DNA from: Candidatus Pelethomonas intestinigallinarum
Lineage (GTDB): Bacteria; Bacillota; Clostridia; Oscillospirales; Oscillospiraceae
Direction of reading: 5' to 3'
NCBI GenBank assembly: GCA_018712665.1
Contig: DVGP01000040.1
Coordinates: 1 to 7,645, forward strand
Length of the DNA stretch: 7,645 nucleotides
Shown here: in pieces, positions 1-5,984 of the stretch
How the letters are laid out: each line of letters starts with the position of its first letter
Position numbering within the stretch: the stretch's first letter is position 1
Program-made: the position numbers and the translations under genes
The notes under the pieces: generated by a model
What the model saw: only the letters and a program-made list of their open reading frames with translations
Told to the model about the DNA's origin: nothing
The model's database searches: none

Positions 1-793
1 TGGAACGAGGGGTTACAGAGAACACATTGCGATAAAAGTGGACGGTACAACGCTGGTACTTCGCCTCAGGGAACACTTCTCCCACAGCCTCCAGCATACC
101 AAGGCATTTGTCACCAACTACCAGTTTAAGCCCATCTAGACCACGGCCACGCAGCCACTGAAAGAAGCTGACCCAGCTGGCCTTGTCCTCCTTCATGCCC
201 TCGGCGGCCCCCAAAACCTCACGGTATCCGTCCTCATTCACCGCGATCGCCACCAAAATTGCTACATTTTCAAACTCTCCACCCCAGTTACGGCGCAGGT
301 AGATCCCATCCACATAGACATACGGATAGCGTCCACCTTGCAGAGGGCGGTTCCGCCAGTCCTCAATGTGGACATACGCTTTCTTGTTCAGCTCACTGAT
401 GGTGGATGGAGATACTTTACTGCCCCAAAGCGCTTCTGTGATGTCCTCCACACGCCGGACGGATACACCTGCCAGGTACATCTCAATGAGGGCTTCTTCC
501 ACACTGCTCTCCCGACGGCGATACCGCTCAATGATAGCGGTCTCAAAGGAGATCCCTTTGAGCTTGGGTACCTTGAGGGTAACGTCCCCGGAAGTGGTGG
601 TAAGGCTGCGGCTGTAGTGGCCGCTGCGATAACCCTGCCGCTGCTCACTGCGCTCGTACCGGGCCGCCTGGGTCAGTTTCTCCGCCTCGGCCTCCAACAG
701 TTCGTTGAGTGTTTCCTCTACACTGCCCCGAACCTGTTCTTTGATTTGCCCCTTGATTACTTCCTCGTTCAGCTGTACAATCTTTTCGGACAT
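1..793 (-). CDS. IS256-family (mutator-type) transposase, N-terminal 264 residues, cut by window edge
   Basis: Reading the minus strand from the ATG at 793-791 gives an uninterrupted frame to the window edge. The protein starts MSEKIVQLNEEVIKGQIKEQ and carries hallmarks of the Transposase_mut (IS256) family: the RQGYRSGHYSR region, a VPKLKG stretch, RRRESSVEEALIEMYLAGVS, and VSPSTISELNKK. Two acidic residues of the DDE site are visible, in YVDGIYL and in VVGDKCLGML. The third (Glu, near an ERLNREI-type motif in relatives) lies beyond the window. Family members are about 400 residues, so roughly two thirds are seen. The enzyme cuts and rejoins the ends of its own element. The start is supported by AAGGGAGA (803-810) nine bases upstream. 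No frameshift or stop is visible, so the copy may be active. Family assignment is strong; completeness cannot be judged. Confidence 0.93.
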   Translation of the reverse strand, partial: MSEKIVQLNEEVIKGQIKEQVRGSVEETLNELLEAEAEKLTQAARYERSEQRQGYRSGHYSRSLTTTSGDVTLKVPKLKGISFETAIIERYRRRESSVEEALIEMYLAGVSVRRVEDITEALWGSKVSPSTISELNKKAYVHIEDWRNRPLQGGRYPYVYVDGIYLRRNWGGEFENVAILVAIAVNEDGYREVLGAAEGMKEDKASWVSFFQWLRGRGLDGLKLVVGDKCLGMLEAVGEVFPEAKYQRCTVHFYRNVFSVTPRS

Positions 794-832
794 GGTTTGC
801 TGTCTCCCTTCAGAATGGTGTGTCGCGACTTC

Positions 833-862
833 ATTCTACCAGAGGGCTCCAAACCATGTCTC
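833..862 (-). promoter_or_regulatory. Candidate promoter of the IS256 transposase
   Basis: On the minus strand an extended -10 (TGG followed by TAGAAT, 838-833) lies 18 bases after GAGACA (862-857), a 4/6 match to the -35 consensus. Transcription would start near 826, about 33 bases before the start codon. The match is moderate and based only on consensus. Confidence 0.35.
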
Positions 863-888
863 TTTATTTTTGCGAAACTTATTCTACC

Positions 889-2052
889 TTACCCTTTCTC
901 TCCCGCCCATTCCACGGGGGGGATCCTGTGCCGCTCCATCAGCGCCGCAGCTCCCGGGGTCATCCCCAGAAGGCCGTGCTGATTTGTGAAAAACACGCCG
1001 CCGACGGCCATTCCACCCGCCCGGTGCTCCAGGGCCTCGCCCAGGGCCACCGCAAGGGAGCGCATCACAGCCTCCCGCAGACCCGCCTGGTCCAGAAGAT
1101 CCACCACGGCGTCGGTGGTCGCCGCGTGAAAAATGGCGTTCAGGGTATCGCCCGCTGCCCCCGCGAGGGCGGCGTGGGCCGTCAGGCTCTCCCGCCGGCC
1201 GTCCGCGACATGGGAGTGGGTGTTCATGATCCCTGAGGCCACCTTGCACAGCTTGCCCAGATGGCCCACCAGCAGAAAGCTCTGAAAGCCGAGCCCGGCC
1301 GCGTAGTCAATGGCCTCGCCGATGTAGTTGCTGCACTGGGCGCACTGCTTGAGGCTCAGGCCCAGCCGCTCATGGGAAAAGCTCGCGCCGTAGTTGCCCG
1401 GGGTGACCAGTACGTCCCGCCCGCCGGCGGCATGGACCATGTTCAGCTCCAGGCGGACGGAGTCAATGATGGCGGCCTCGCTCATGGGGCGGACAATGCC
1501 GCTGGTGCCCAGAATGGAGATCCCGCCCTCGATGCCTAAGCGGGGATTGAAGGTGCGCTTCGCCAACCGCTCCCCCTCGGGAACGGAAATGGTGATTCGC
1601 AGTCCGTGGGCCGCTCCCGCCTGGTCCAGAGCGGCCCTGACCTGTTCGGCGATCATCCGGCGGGGCGTGGAGTTGATGGCCGCCGCGCCGGGGGGCTGAT
1701 CCAGGCCGGGCCGTGTCACCCGGCCGACCCCCGCGCCGCCGTCGATGACCACATCCGGTCCGGGAATGACCTCCGCCCGGGCAAAGATCAGGGCGCCGTC
1801 GGTGATATCCGGGTCGTCGCCGCCGTCCTTACGGACCGCGCAGGAGGCCCAGCCCGGGCCGGCGGAAAAGGCTTCCAGCTCCGCGTCTACCGGAATTCCC
1901 GCCGGCGTGTCGATCCGCACCGCGGGCAGATATGTTCCGCGCAGCAGCAGCTCCGCGGCCCCCCGGGCCGCCGCCGCCGCGCAGGTCCCTGTGGTGTAGC
2001 CGCAGCGCAGCCGCTCCTTTCCCACGGAGATGAAGTGCGTGAATTGGCTCAA
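889..2052 (-). CDS. cbiD: Cobalt-precorrin-5B (C1)-methyltransferase CbiD
   Basis: CbiD transfers a methyl group from S-adenosylmethionine to C-1 of cobalt-precorrin-5B in the anaerobic (early cobalt insertion) route to cobalamin; cytoplasmic. The 387-residue length fits the family. Visible signatures are LRCGYTTGTCAAAAA (residues 15-29), VTRPGLDQPPGAAAIN (112-127), the ISVPEG...AKRTFNPRLGIEGGISILG block (155-182), VTPGNYG (216-222) and the GHLGKLCKVASGIMNTHSH region (263-281). The start is a TTG at 2052-2050, chosen because GGGGAG (2064-2059) lies six bases upstream and the family N-terminus begins about there. It has its own promoter and no other cobalamin gene beside it. The downstream side is occupied by an IS256 end touching the TAA stop (891-889), so any former downstream genes are separated from it. 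Confidence 0.95.
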   Translation of the reverse strand: MSQFTHFISVGKERLRCGYTTGTCAAAAARGAAELLLRGTYLPAVRIDTPAGIPVDAELEAFSAGPGWASCAVRKDGGDDPDITDGALIFARAEVIPGPDVVIDGGAGVGRVTRPGLDQPPGAAAINSTPRRMIAEQVRAALDQAGAAHGLRITISVPEGERLAKRTFNPRLGIEGGISILGTSGIVRPMSEAAIIDSVRLELNMVHAAGGRDVLVTPGNYGASFSHERLGLSLKQCAQCSNYIGEAIDYAAGLGFQSFLLVGHLGKLCKVASGIMNTHSHVADGRRESLTAHAALAGAAGDTLNAIFHAATTDAVVDLLDQAGLREAVMRSLAVALGEALEHRAGGMAVGGVFFTNQHGLLGMTPGAAALMERHRIPPVEWAGEKG

Positions 2053-2146
2053 ACCGGTCTCCCCTTTCCCTTTTCCCGCCGCCGCGCCGCGGAAGATTTG
2101 ACAGCGGGCACGGCCCCGTTTGCAATGGCCGGAACTTTATGTCCGT

Positions 2147-2174
2147 ATTCTACCACTTTTTCCTGAAATGACAA
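2147..2174 (-). promoter_or_regulatory. Promoter of cbiD
   Basis: On the minus strand TTGTCA (2174-2169, 5/6 to the -35 consensus) is followed after 16 bases by TAGAAT (2152-2147, 5/6 to the -10), preceded by TGG as an extended -10. Transcription would start near 2140, leaving a leader of about 88 bases. That is too short for a cobalamin riboswitch, and no B12-box-like sequence is seen in it. Confidence 0.7.
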
Positions 2175-2227
2175 TAGATAACAGCGATTTGGGCGATGCC
2201 TCCCAGACGGACTTGTTTCGGCCATGG

Positions 2228-2271
2228 AAAAACCTCCTGTGCCGCGCCGCGGTTTCGCGCCGCACAGGAGG
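2228..2271 (-). terminator. Rho-independent terminator of the nitroreductase/NUDIX gene
   Basis: Arms at 2233-2242 and 2262-2271 (CCTCCTGTGC / GCACAGGAGG) pair perfectly. The stem extends four more pairs after one mismatch, and on the minus strand it is followed by five T (2232-2228). It begins 35 bases after the stop codon at 2306, and insulates the gene from cbiD, which reads the same way. Confidence 0.85.
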
Positions 2272-2305
2272 CTCGTGCCGTTGCGAATGGAATTTGGTCC
2301 GCCCC

Positions 2306-3448
2306 TTACGTTTCCGCCGCCCGCTGGGCCAGGCAGCTTTCTGCCGCCAGGAGGACCTCCTCATCGGTGGCAAAGGTTACCAGAGACCGGGCTTCCTGAA
2401 AAGAGAACCAGCCGATCTGGGCGATCTCCTCCTCCTGTGCGTGCTCTGTGCCGCCGGTGGGGGAGGCCAGGAAAAAGATCACGTCCTTGACCACGCCGGA
2501 CTTGGGATAGTAGGTCACCATCTGGCGGAAGGAGGTGTCCACCCGGGCGGTGAGCCCTGTCTCCTCCCGGATCTCCCGGGCGGCGGTATCCGCCTCGCTC
2601 TCGCCGCTCTCCACGTGGCCCTTGGGGAAGCTCCAGTGACCGCCGTTGTGCCGGGCGAGCAGGTATTCCCGCCGCCCCTCCGACATCCGCCAGATCACCG
2701 CGCCGCAGGATTTTTCCTCCGCCGCTTTGTGAAATACGCCGCCGTCCCCCCAGGTCCAGGCGCCGCCGTGGGCCCCCAGCTCAAAGTGGAGCTTGGCGAT
2801 GCCCAGGTCCACCAGGCCGAAGGGCGTCTCCTCCGTCAGATGGGCCACCACGGAGTTGTCCCGTTTCTTCACAAAGCGGTAGGCCTGGCGATTCCGGGCG
2901 GAGGGGGCCCGCTGTACGGCGGCTATGCCGGCCATGAACCAGGCGGGAGCGTGGCTGAGGCCGGAGGCCAGCTCCGCCGCGGTCTTGATGGACCGGTGGG
3001 GCGCGTTGTGGATCAGGTTTTCCCGGCCGCCGCGCTCCGCCGGCACGTGGCCGATGGCGGCTACACAGACCAGCCGCTCCCCGGGCTCCAGGTGCCGCAG
3101 ACAGAAGTCCCGGTCATAGGTGCCGCCCACCCAGCAGGTGCCCAAGCCCATGGTGGTGGCGGTGAGGATGATCCGCTCGCCATAGTAGCCGCACTTCTCG
3201 TCCAGGTCGGGATCGGTCTCCGGTCCTGCAAAGACCAGGTAGTTGGTCACGCCGGTGAGCATCCCGTAGCTTTTTGTCAGAGAGGCAAAGGGCTCCGGCT
3301 GATCGCAGATGAGTTGGATGTGAAGCCCGGCCCGCTGGTTGGACTGGTCAATGGTTTTGCCCAGCTCCAGGCGCTGCTCTGCGGAAATAGGAACCCGTAG
3401 GTAGCTGCGGAGAGAGGTGCGGGCGGTGATGGCGTCGGACAGCGTCAT
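2306..3448 (-). CDS. Two-domain protein: nitroreductase-like (TM1586 type) N-terminus fused to a NUDIX hydrolase
   Basis: The protein has 380 residues. Residues 1 to about 225 resemble the small TM1586-type nitroreductase family, with FMN-phosphate-type basic residues in ITARTSLRSYLR (7-18), YGERIILTATTMGLGTCWVGG (89-109), and APSARNRQAYRF (181-192). Residues 245-375 form a NUDIX domain with a complete Nudix box G277-x5-E283-x7-REIREETGL (291-299), matching GX5EX7REUXEEXGU. The flanking KSCGAVIW and HWSFPKGH resemble Ap4A-hydrolase-type NUDIX enzymes, which cleave dinucleoside polyphosphates or related nucleotides using divalent metal. The N-terminal half presumably binds FMN; its substrate is unknown. 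The ATG at 3448 has AAAGGAG (3461-3455) six bases upstream. The gene is monocistronic, with its own promoter and terminator. Domain calls are firm for NUDIX and good for nitroreductase; the joint function is unknown. Confidence 0.88.
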   Translation of the reverse strand: MTLSDAITARTSLRSYLRVPISAEQRLELGKTIDQSNQRAGLHIQLICDQPEPFASLTKSYGMLTGVTNYLVFAGPETDPDLDEKCGYYGERIILTATTMGLGTCWVGGTYDRDFCLRHLEPGERLVCVAAIGHVPAERGGRENLIHNAPHRSIKTAAELASGLSHAPAWFMAGIAAVQRAPSARNRQAYRFVKKRDNSVVAHLTEETPFGLVDLGIAKLHFELGAHGGAWTWGDGGVFHKAAEEKSCGAVIWRMSEGRREYLLARHNGGHWSFPKGHVESGESEADTAAREIREETGLTARVDTSFRQMVTYYPKSGVVKDVIFFLASPTGGTEHAQEEEIAQIGWFSFQEARSLVTFATDEEVLLAAESCLAQRAAET

Positions 3449-3523
3449 GGCAAGCTCCTTTCCGTGTTTCAGACGGCAAATGCCTGAAGCACATACGATC
3501 AGCGGAATCTTTATCGAAACTAT

Positions 3524-3551
3524 TTTATACCAAGTCTTTCTGATTCGTCAA
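3524..3551 (-). promoter_or_regulatory. Promoter of the nitroreductase/NUDIX gene
   Basis: On the minus strand TTGACG (3551-3546, 5/6) is followed after 16 bases by TATAAA (3529-3524, 5/6) with TGG just before it (extended -10). The start of transcription would be near 3517, giving a leader of about 70 bases. Confidence 0.7.
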
Positions 3552-3571
3552 GAACCAGGAGGTGTTTGCCT

Positions 3572-3688
3572 ATGCGAGCTGATGATTCAGCGGGCGGGCT
3601 CTGGGTGCGAGTACGCGCATATCGGCCGGCGTGGCTGCAAAGGCAGTCTCCCGGGTTGCGTCGCGTGTTAAGAATTTATAAATTTTAA
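3572..3688 (+). CDS. Possible small ORF, 38 residues, arginine-rich; unrecognised
   Basis: An ATG at 3572 follows a perfect AGGAGG (3557-3562) by nine bases and opens a 38-codon frame ending in TAA at 3688. The peptide starts MRADDSAGGLWVRVRAYR and ends LRRVLRIYKF, with about eight arginines and no clear membrane segment. No convincing plus-strand promoter is seen before it, and its ribosome site lies just upstream of the -35 of the divergent gene. It may be a genuine small protein, a decayed gene end, or chance. I do not recognise it. Confidence 0.22.
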   Translation: MRADDSAGGLWVRVRAYRPAWLQRQSPGLRRVLRIYKF

Positions 3689-3730
3689 TACAATTTTTGT
3701 TAAGATTCTGCTAAGAATAGCGATTCGGCG

Positions 3731-3772
3731 TTGTGAGACAGGCCAATCACCTGTTACAACACCTGTTACAAT
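3731..3772 (+). promoter_or_regulatory. Candidate promoter(s) of the riboswitch-symporter transcript, with a 12-bp tandem repeat
   Basis: The 12-mer CACCTGTTACAA occurs twice back to back (3748-3759 and 3760-3771). Each copy carries a TGTTACAA extended -10 element, ending TACAAC (3755-3760) and TACAAT (3767-3772, 5/6 to consensus). TTGTGA (3731-3736, 4/6) lies 18 bases before the first -10. The second copy has the better -10 but no clear -35 at 16-18 bases. Either could start the leader just ahead of the riboswitch, about 3768-3780. Confidence 0.5.
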
Positions 3773-3800
3773 AAAACCACAAGTACATACCATGAGAAGA

Positions 3801-3978
3801 CCGCGGGAGAAGAGATCGGGCAGATAGAAGCGATGCCCGGTTTCGCCAAAGACGTGAAACGTGCGGGTGCCGAAAGGCGGGACCGCGGTTGGATGGAATT
3901 CTGGAGAAACCTGCCCCAGGGCAGGTGCCGAAGGTGCAAGCGGCCTACCCCCGTGATCTCTCAGGCAAAAGGACAGAA
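3801..3978 (+). promoter_or_regulatory. Glycine riboswitch, tandem architecture with a diverged first aptamer
   Basis: The second aptamer (3899-3978) is canonical: P1 TTCTG/CAGAA (3899-3903 with 3974-3978), CTGGAGA, a hairpin ACCTGCCC/GGGCAGGT (3909-3926), the core GCCGAAGGTGCAAG (3927-3940) and ATCTCTCAGGCAAAAGGAC (3956-3974). The upstream half (3801-3888) looks like a worn or compact first aptamer: outer pairing CCGCGG/CCGCGG (3801-3806 with 3883-3888), GGGAGA, a CGGGCA/TGCCCG hairpin (3817-3839), GCCAAAGACG (3845-3854) and GGTGCCGAAAGGCGGGAC (3866-3883) where TCAGG-AAAAGGAC would be expected. The linker TTGGATGGAATTCTGGAGA resembles those of known tandem glycine riboswitches. The RNA senses glycine and governs the symporter downstream. 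Confidence 0.9.
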
Positions 3979-4044
3979 AGCGCAGTGTATTCCGAACCTC
4001 CGTCGGTGTGGCGGCAGAGGGAGGGATTGCTGTTTTCTGATGGG

Positions 4045-4070
4045 GAGCACCGCTGCGCGGTGCTCTTTTT
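4045..4070 (+). terminator. Rho-independent terminator, expression platform of the glycine riboswitch
   Basis: A perfect 9-bp stem GAGCACCGC/GCGGTGCTC (4045-4053 with 4057-4065), loop TGC, is followed by five T (4066-4070). It sits between the aptamer and the symporter gene. A competing structure is possible: GCGCAGTG (3980-3987), just after P1, can pair with 4051-4058 (eight pairs, one G-U), which would open the terminator. CAGAAAGCG (3974-3982) can also pair with 4031-4039. This fits transcriptional attenuation; the sign of the glycine response cannot be read from sequence. Confidence 0.85.
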
Positions 4071-4135
4071 GCGTCTCCATCTGCTCTGGTGTGTATTAAG
4101 AATTTGTGAAGGAGAGAGGAAGGAGAGATCAGAGC

Positions 4136-5572
4136 ATGGAGAGACTGTACGAGCTGATACTAGGCGAAAATGGCATAGAGCGCGCTATCAACAGCTTCAT
4201 CTGGGGCGCCCCGGCCATGATATTGATCATGGGCGTGGGCTTATATGTGGGAATTCGCAACGGCTTCCCGCAGTTTACACACTTCATCCACATCATGAAG
4301 AACACGCTGGGCAAGGCTCTGAAGAAAACGGAGAAGAAGGCCGGCGCCGTCTCTCCCTTCAAGGCCATGTGTACAGCCCTGGCGGCGTCCATCGGTACCG
4401 GCAACATCGCCGGTGTCTCCGGCGCCATCGCCCTTGGAGGTCCCGGCGCCGTGTTCTGGATGTGGCTGTCCGCCCTGCTGGGCATGTGCACCAAGTACTG
4501 TGAGGTCACCCTGTCTGTCAAGTACCGTGAGCGGAACAAGGCCGGCGACTGGGTGGGCGGTCCCATGTACTATATCCGCAACGGCTTGGGCAAGAAGTGG
4601 ACCTGGCTGGCGGTGATCTTTGCCATCTTTGGCGGCTTTGCCTCCTTTGGCATCGGTAACCTGACCCAGATCAACACCATTGCCGGCACCATCAACGAGG
4701 CCATCAGCGGCGTGGTCGCCACCACGGAGTCCCAGCAGAATATCATTGCCATCGTGGTGGGCGTGATCTGCGCCATCATCGTCTTCATCGTTCTGGTGGG
4801 CGGCATCCAGCGCTTGGGCGACGTGTGCGCCCTGATGGTTCCCGTTATGGCCATTATCTATGTGGCCGCGTCGATCATCGTGATCATTGCGAATTTCGCC
4901 GAGATCCCCCACGCCTTCCGGGCTATCTTTGTAGGCGCCTTCAACCCCTCCGCCGTGGCCGGCGGTCTGGCCGGCGTAGGCATCCGTGAGGCCATCATCA
5001 GGGGTGTCGGCCGGGGTATCTTCTCCAATGAGGCCGGCCTGGGCTCCGCCCCCATCGCCCACGCCGCCGCCGACGTGAATCACCCGGTGGAGCAGGGTAT
5101 TTACGGTGTGTTCGAGGTCTTCATGGACACCATCGTGGTCTGCTCCATGACCTCCCTGGTGGTGCTGCTGGGCGTGGGTGTGGACAACATCCAGTTCGGC
5201 ACCGACACCGGCGCGGCCCTGACCATCCAGGGCTTCACATCCGTGTTCTCCGGCGCGATCCCCGGCATCGTCGTAGCTGTGTGCCTGACGCTGTTCGCCT
5301 TGTCCACGATTCTGACCTGGGGACTGTACGGCACCCGCTGCTGGGAGTTCCTGCTGGGCCATAAGGCCTCCAAGGTTTACCAGGTTATCTTCTCTCTGAT
5401 CGTCATCGTGGGCGCAACCATGGAGCTGCAGATCGCCTGGAACATCGCCGATACCCTCAACGGCCTTATGGCCATCCCCAACCTCATCGCTGTATTCCTG
5501 CTGGCCCCGGTGGTGGCGAAACTGACAAAGGAGTACTTCACTGACGTCCGTCAGCGGGAGCTCCGCAAGTAG
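4136..5572 (+). CDS. Sodium:alanine/glycine symporter, AGCS family
   Basis: The protein is a secondary transporter of the inner membrane that imports alanine and/or glycine with Na+ (AGCS family, LeuT-like fold). From the ATG at 4136 it has 478 residues, typical for the family. Signatures include TALAASIGTGNIAGVSGAIA (80-99), GGPGAVFWMWLSALLGM (101-117), GDWVGGPMYYI (137-147), NQ-type sites in GIGNLTQINT (172-181) and FSNEAGLGSAPIAHAAA (296-312). Long hydrophobic segments alternate throughout, e.g. 202-222, 233-252, 331-348 and 411-427. The ATG is preferred over an upstream in-frame GTG (4106) because AAGGAGAG (4120-4127) precedes it by eight bases. A glycine riboswitch and terminator directly upstream support glycine as ligand and probably substrate. 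Gene names such as alsT, dagA or glyP are used for relatives; I cannot choose among them. Confidence 0.95.
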   Translation: MERLYELILGENGIERAINSFIWGAPAMILIMGVGLYVGIRNGFPQFTHFIHIMKNTLGKALKKTEKKAGAVSPFKAMCTALAASIGTGNIAGVSGAIALGGPGAVFWMWLSALLGMCTKYCEVTLSVKYRERNKAGDWVGGPMYYIRNGLGKKWTWLAVIFAIFGGFASFGIGNLTQINTIAGTINEAISGVVATTESQQNIIAIVVGVICAIIVFIVLVGGIQRLGDVCALMVPVMAIIYVAASIIVIIANFAEIPHAFRAIFVGAFNPSAVAGGLAGVGIREAIIRGVGRGIFSNEAGLGSAPIAHAAADVNHPVEQGIYGVFEVFMDTIVVCSMTSLVVLLGVGVDNIQFGTDTGAALTIQGFTSVFSGAIPGIVVAVCLTLFALSTILTWGLYGTRCWEFLLGHKASKVYQVIFSLIVIVGATMELQIAWNIADTLNGLMAIPNLIAVFLLAPVVAKLTKEYFTDVRQRELRK

Positions 5573-5594
5573 CGTACGCGTTCTATCCCTCCTT

Positions 5595-5640
5595 AGGCGG
5601 CGGGGCTCCAAAACGGGTCCTGGCTCCGCCGCCTACATTT
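5595..5640 (+). terminator. Probable terminator of the symporter gene
   Basis: A 13-bp stem pairs 5595-5607 with 5622-5634 (nine Watson-Crick GC-rich pairs at the base, two wobbles above), beginning 23 bases after the symporter stop. Only ACATTT follows, so the U-tract is weak, but position and stem strength favour a terminator on the plus strand. Confidence 0.55.
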
Positions 5641-5673
5641 GGGAAAGACTGAACATACCCGCAAGTGTGTTGA

Positions 5674-5705
5674 GAACGGGCCGGCTCGGAAGAGCCGGCC
5701 CGTTC
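5674..5705. repeat. GC-rich perfect hairpin, copy 1 (GGAA loop)
   Basis: Arms GAACGGGCCGGCTC (5674-5687) and GAGCCGGCCCGTTC (5692-5705) pair over 14 bp around the loop GGAA, a GNRA-type tetraloop on the plus strand. An identical unit occurs at 5923-5954, in the same orientation. No T-run follows on either strand, so a simple terminator is unlikely. Confidence 0.9.
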
Positions 5706-5921
5706 AGGCTGTCGAAAAAGTCTTGTCAGACTTTTTCGCAGCCTAAAAATGCCGTTACTTTCCCACTGCGGAGCAGTGGGAAAGTCCCCACCTCGTGGGC
5801 CGCACGCCTTGCGCGGCAAGGCTTTGCGGGGCATTCGATTGGATTCGAGGCGGGCTTTGCCCCCTCGAGCTCCCCCTGCGCTGTGCAGCTTTTTACTTCT
5901 GAAGGGAGTTCTTCGACACGC
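5706..5921. repeat. Hairpin-rich, MITE-like non-coding segment between the two identical hairpins
   Basis: No gene is supported here. Consecutive stem-loops are visible: 5706-5723 with 5728-5744 (17 bp, one bulged base), ACTTTCCCACTGC/GCAGTGGGAAAGT (5757-5769 with 5773-5785, perfect), CCCAC/GTGGG (5787-5799), GCCTTG/CAAGGC (5806-5822) and 5845-5855 with 5859-5868 (10 bp, one bulge). The segment ends carry an imperfect terminal inverted repeat: TGTCGAAAAAGTC (5710-5722) against TGTCGAAGAACTC read on the minus strand (5918-5906), 11 of 13 identical. This looks like a small non-autonomous mobile unit or a structured intergenic repeat; identity with a known family is not established. Confidence 0.6.
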
Positions 5922-5955
5922 GGAACGGGCCGGCTCGGAAGAGCCGGCCCGTTCC
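5922..5955. repeat. GC-rich perfect hairpin, copy 2 (GGAA loop)
   Basis: Arms GGAACGGGCCGGCTC (5922-5936) and GAGCCGGCCCGTTCC (5941-5955) form a 15-bp perfect stem with loop GGAA. The inner 32 bases are identical to the unit at 5674-5705, 249 bases away. It lies 30 bases beyond the stop codon of the small minus-strand ORF, at the convergent junction. Confidence 0.9.
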
Positions 5956-5984
5956 CTATATGGAGGAAGGAGAAGAAGCGGAGA

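Larger units (their letters stand above)
1..888 (-). mobile_element. IS256-family insertion sequence, transposase-proximal end (right boundary approximate)
   Basis: The transposase gene plus about 95 bases upstream of it form one end of an insertion sequence; the other end is outside the window. The boundary is inferred to lie at about 880-890, because the cbiD reading frame runs up to the stop codon at 889-891 and the sequence changes character there. The motif attctacc occurs at 833-840 and again at 881-888, the second copy at the presumed tip. Terminal inverted repeats and the usual 8-9 bp target duplication cannot be tested without the other end. Confidence 0.6.

Noticed and set aside
338..982. 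Plus-strand frame of 214 codons over the IS and the end of cbiD
   Set aside because: Antisense to the transposase and crossing the IS/cbiD junction; no start signals or family features.
2053..2146. Cobalamin riboswitch in front of cbiD
   Set aside because: The leader from the predicted start is only about 88 bases and contains no B12-box-like element.
2120..3400. Open frame of 426 codons on the plus strand, opposite the nitroreductase/NUDIX gene
   Set aside because: Low-complexity Gly/Ala/Pro/Val-rich shadow with no ribosome site at its start and no recognisable motif; the opposite strand has two intact domains.
3668..4105. TTAAGAATTT present at 3668-3677 and 4096-4105, possible element ends flanking the riboswitch region
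   Set aside because: A/T-rich decamer direct repeat without inverted ends or extended identity; probably chance.
4241..5611. Long open frame of 456 codons on the minus strand, opposite the symporter
   Set aside because: Its composition (His, Gly, Asp, Gln-rich, repetitive) is the typical reverse-complement shadow of a GC-rich membrane protein gene; the plus strand has clear AGCS motifs, a ribosome site and a riboswitch.
5674..5955. CRISPR-like repeat array
   Set aside because: Only two repeat copies, both palindromic, with a long hairpin-rich spacer and no cas genes nearby.
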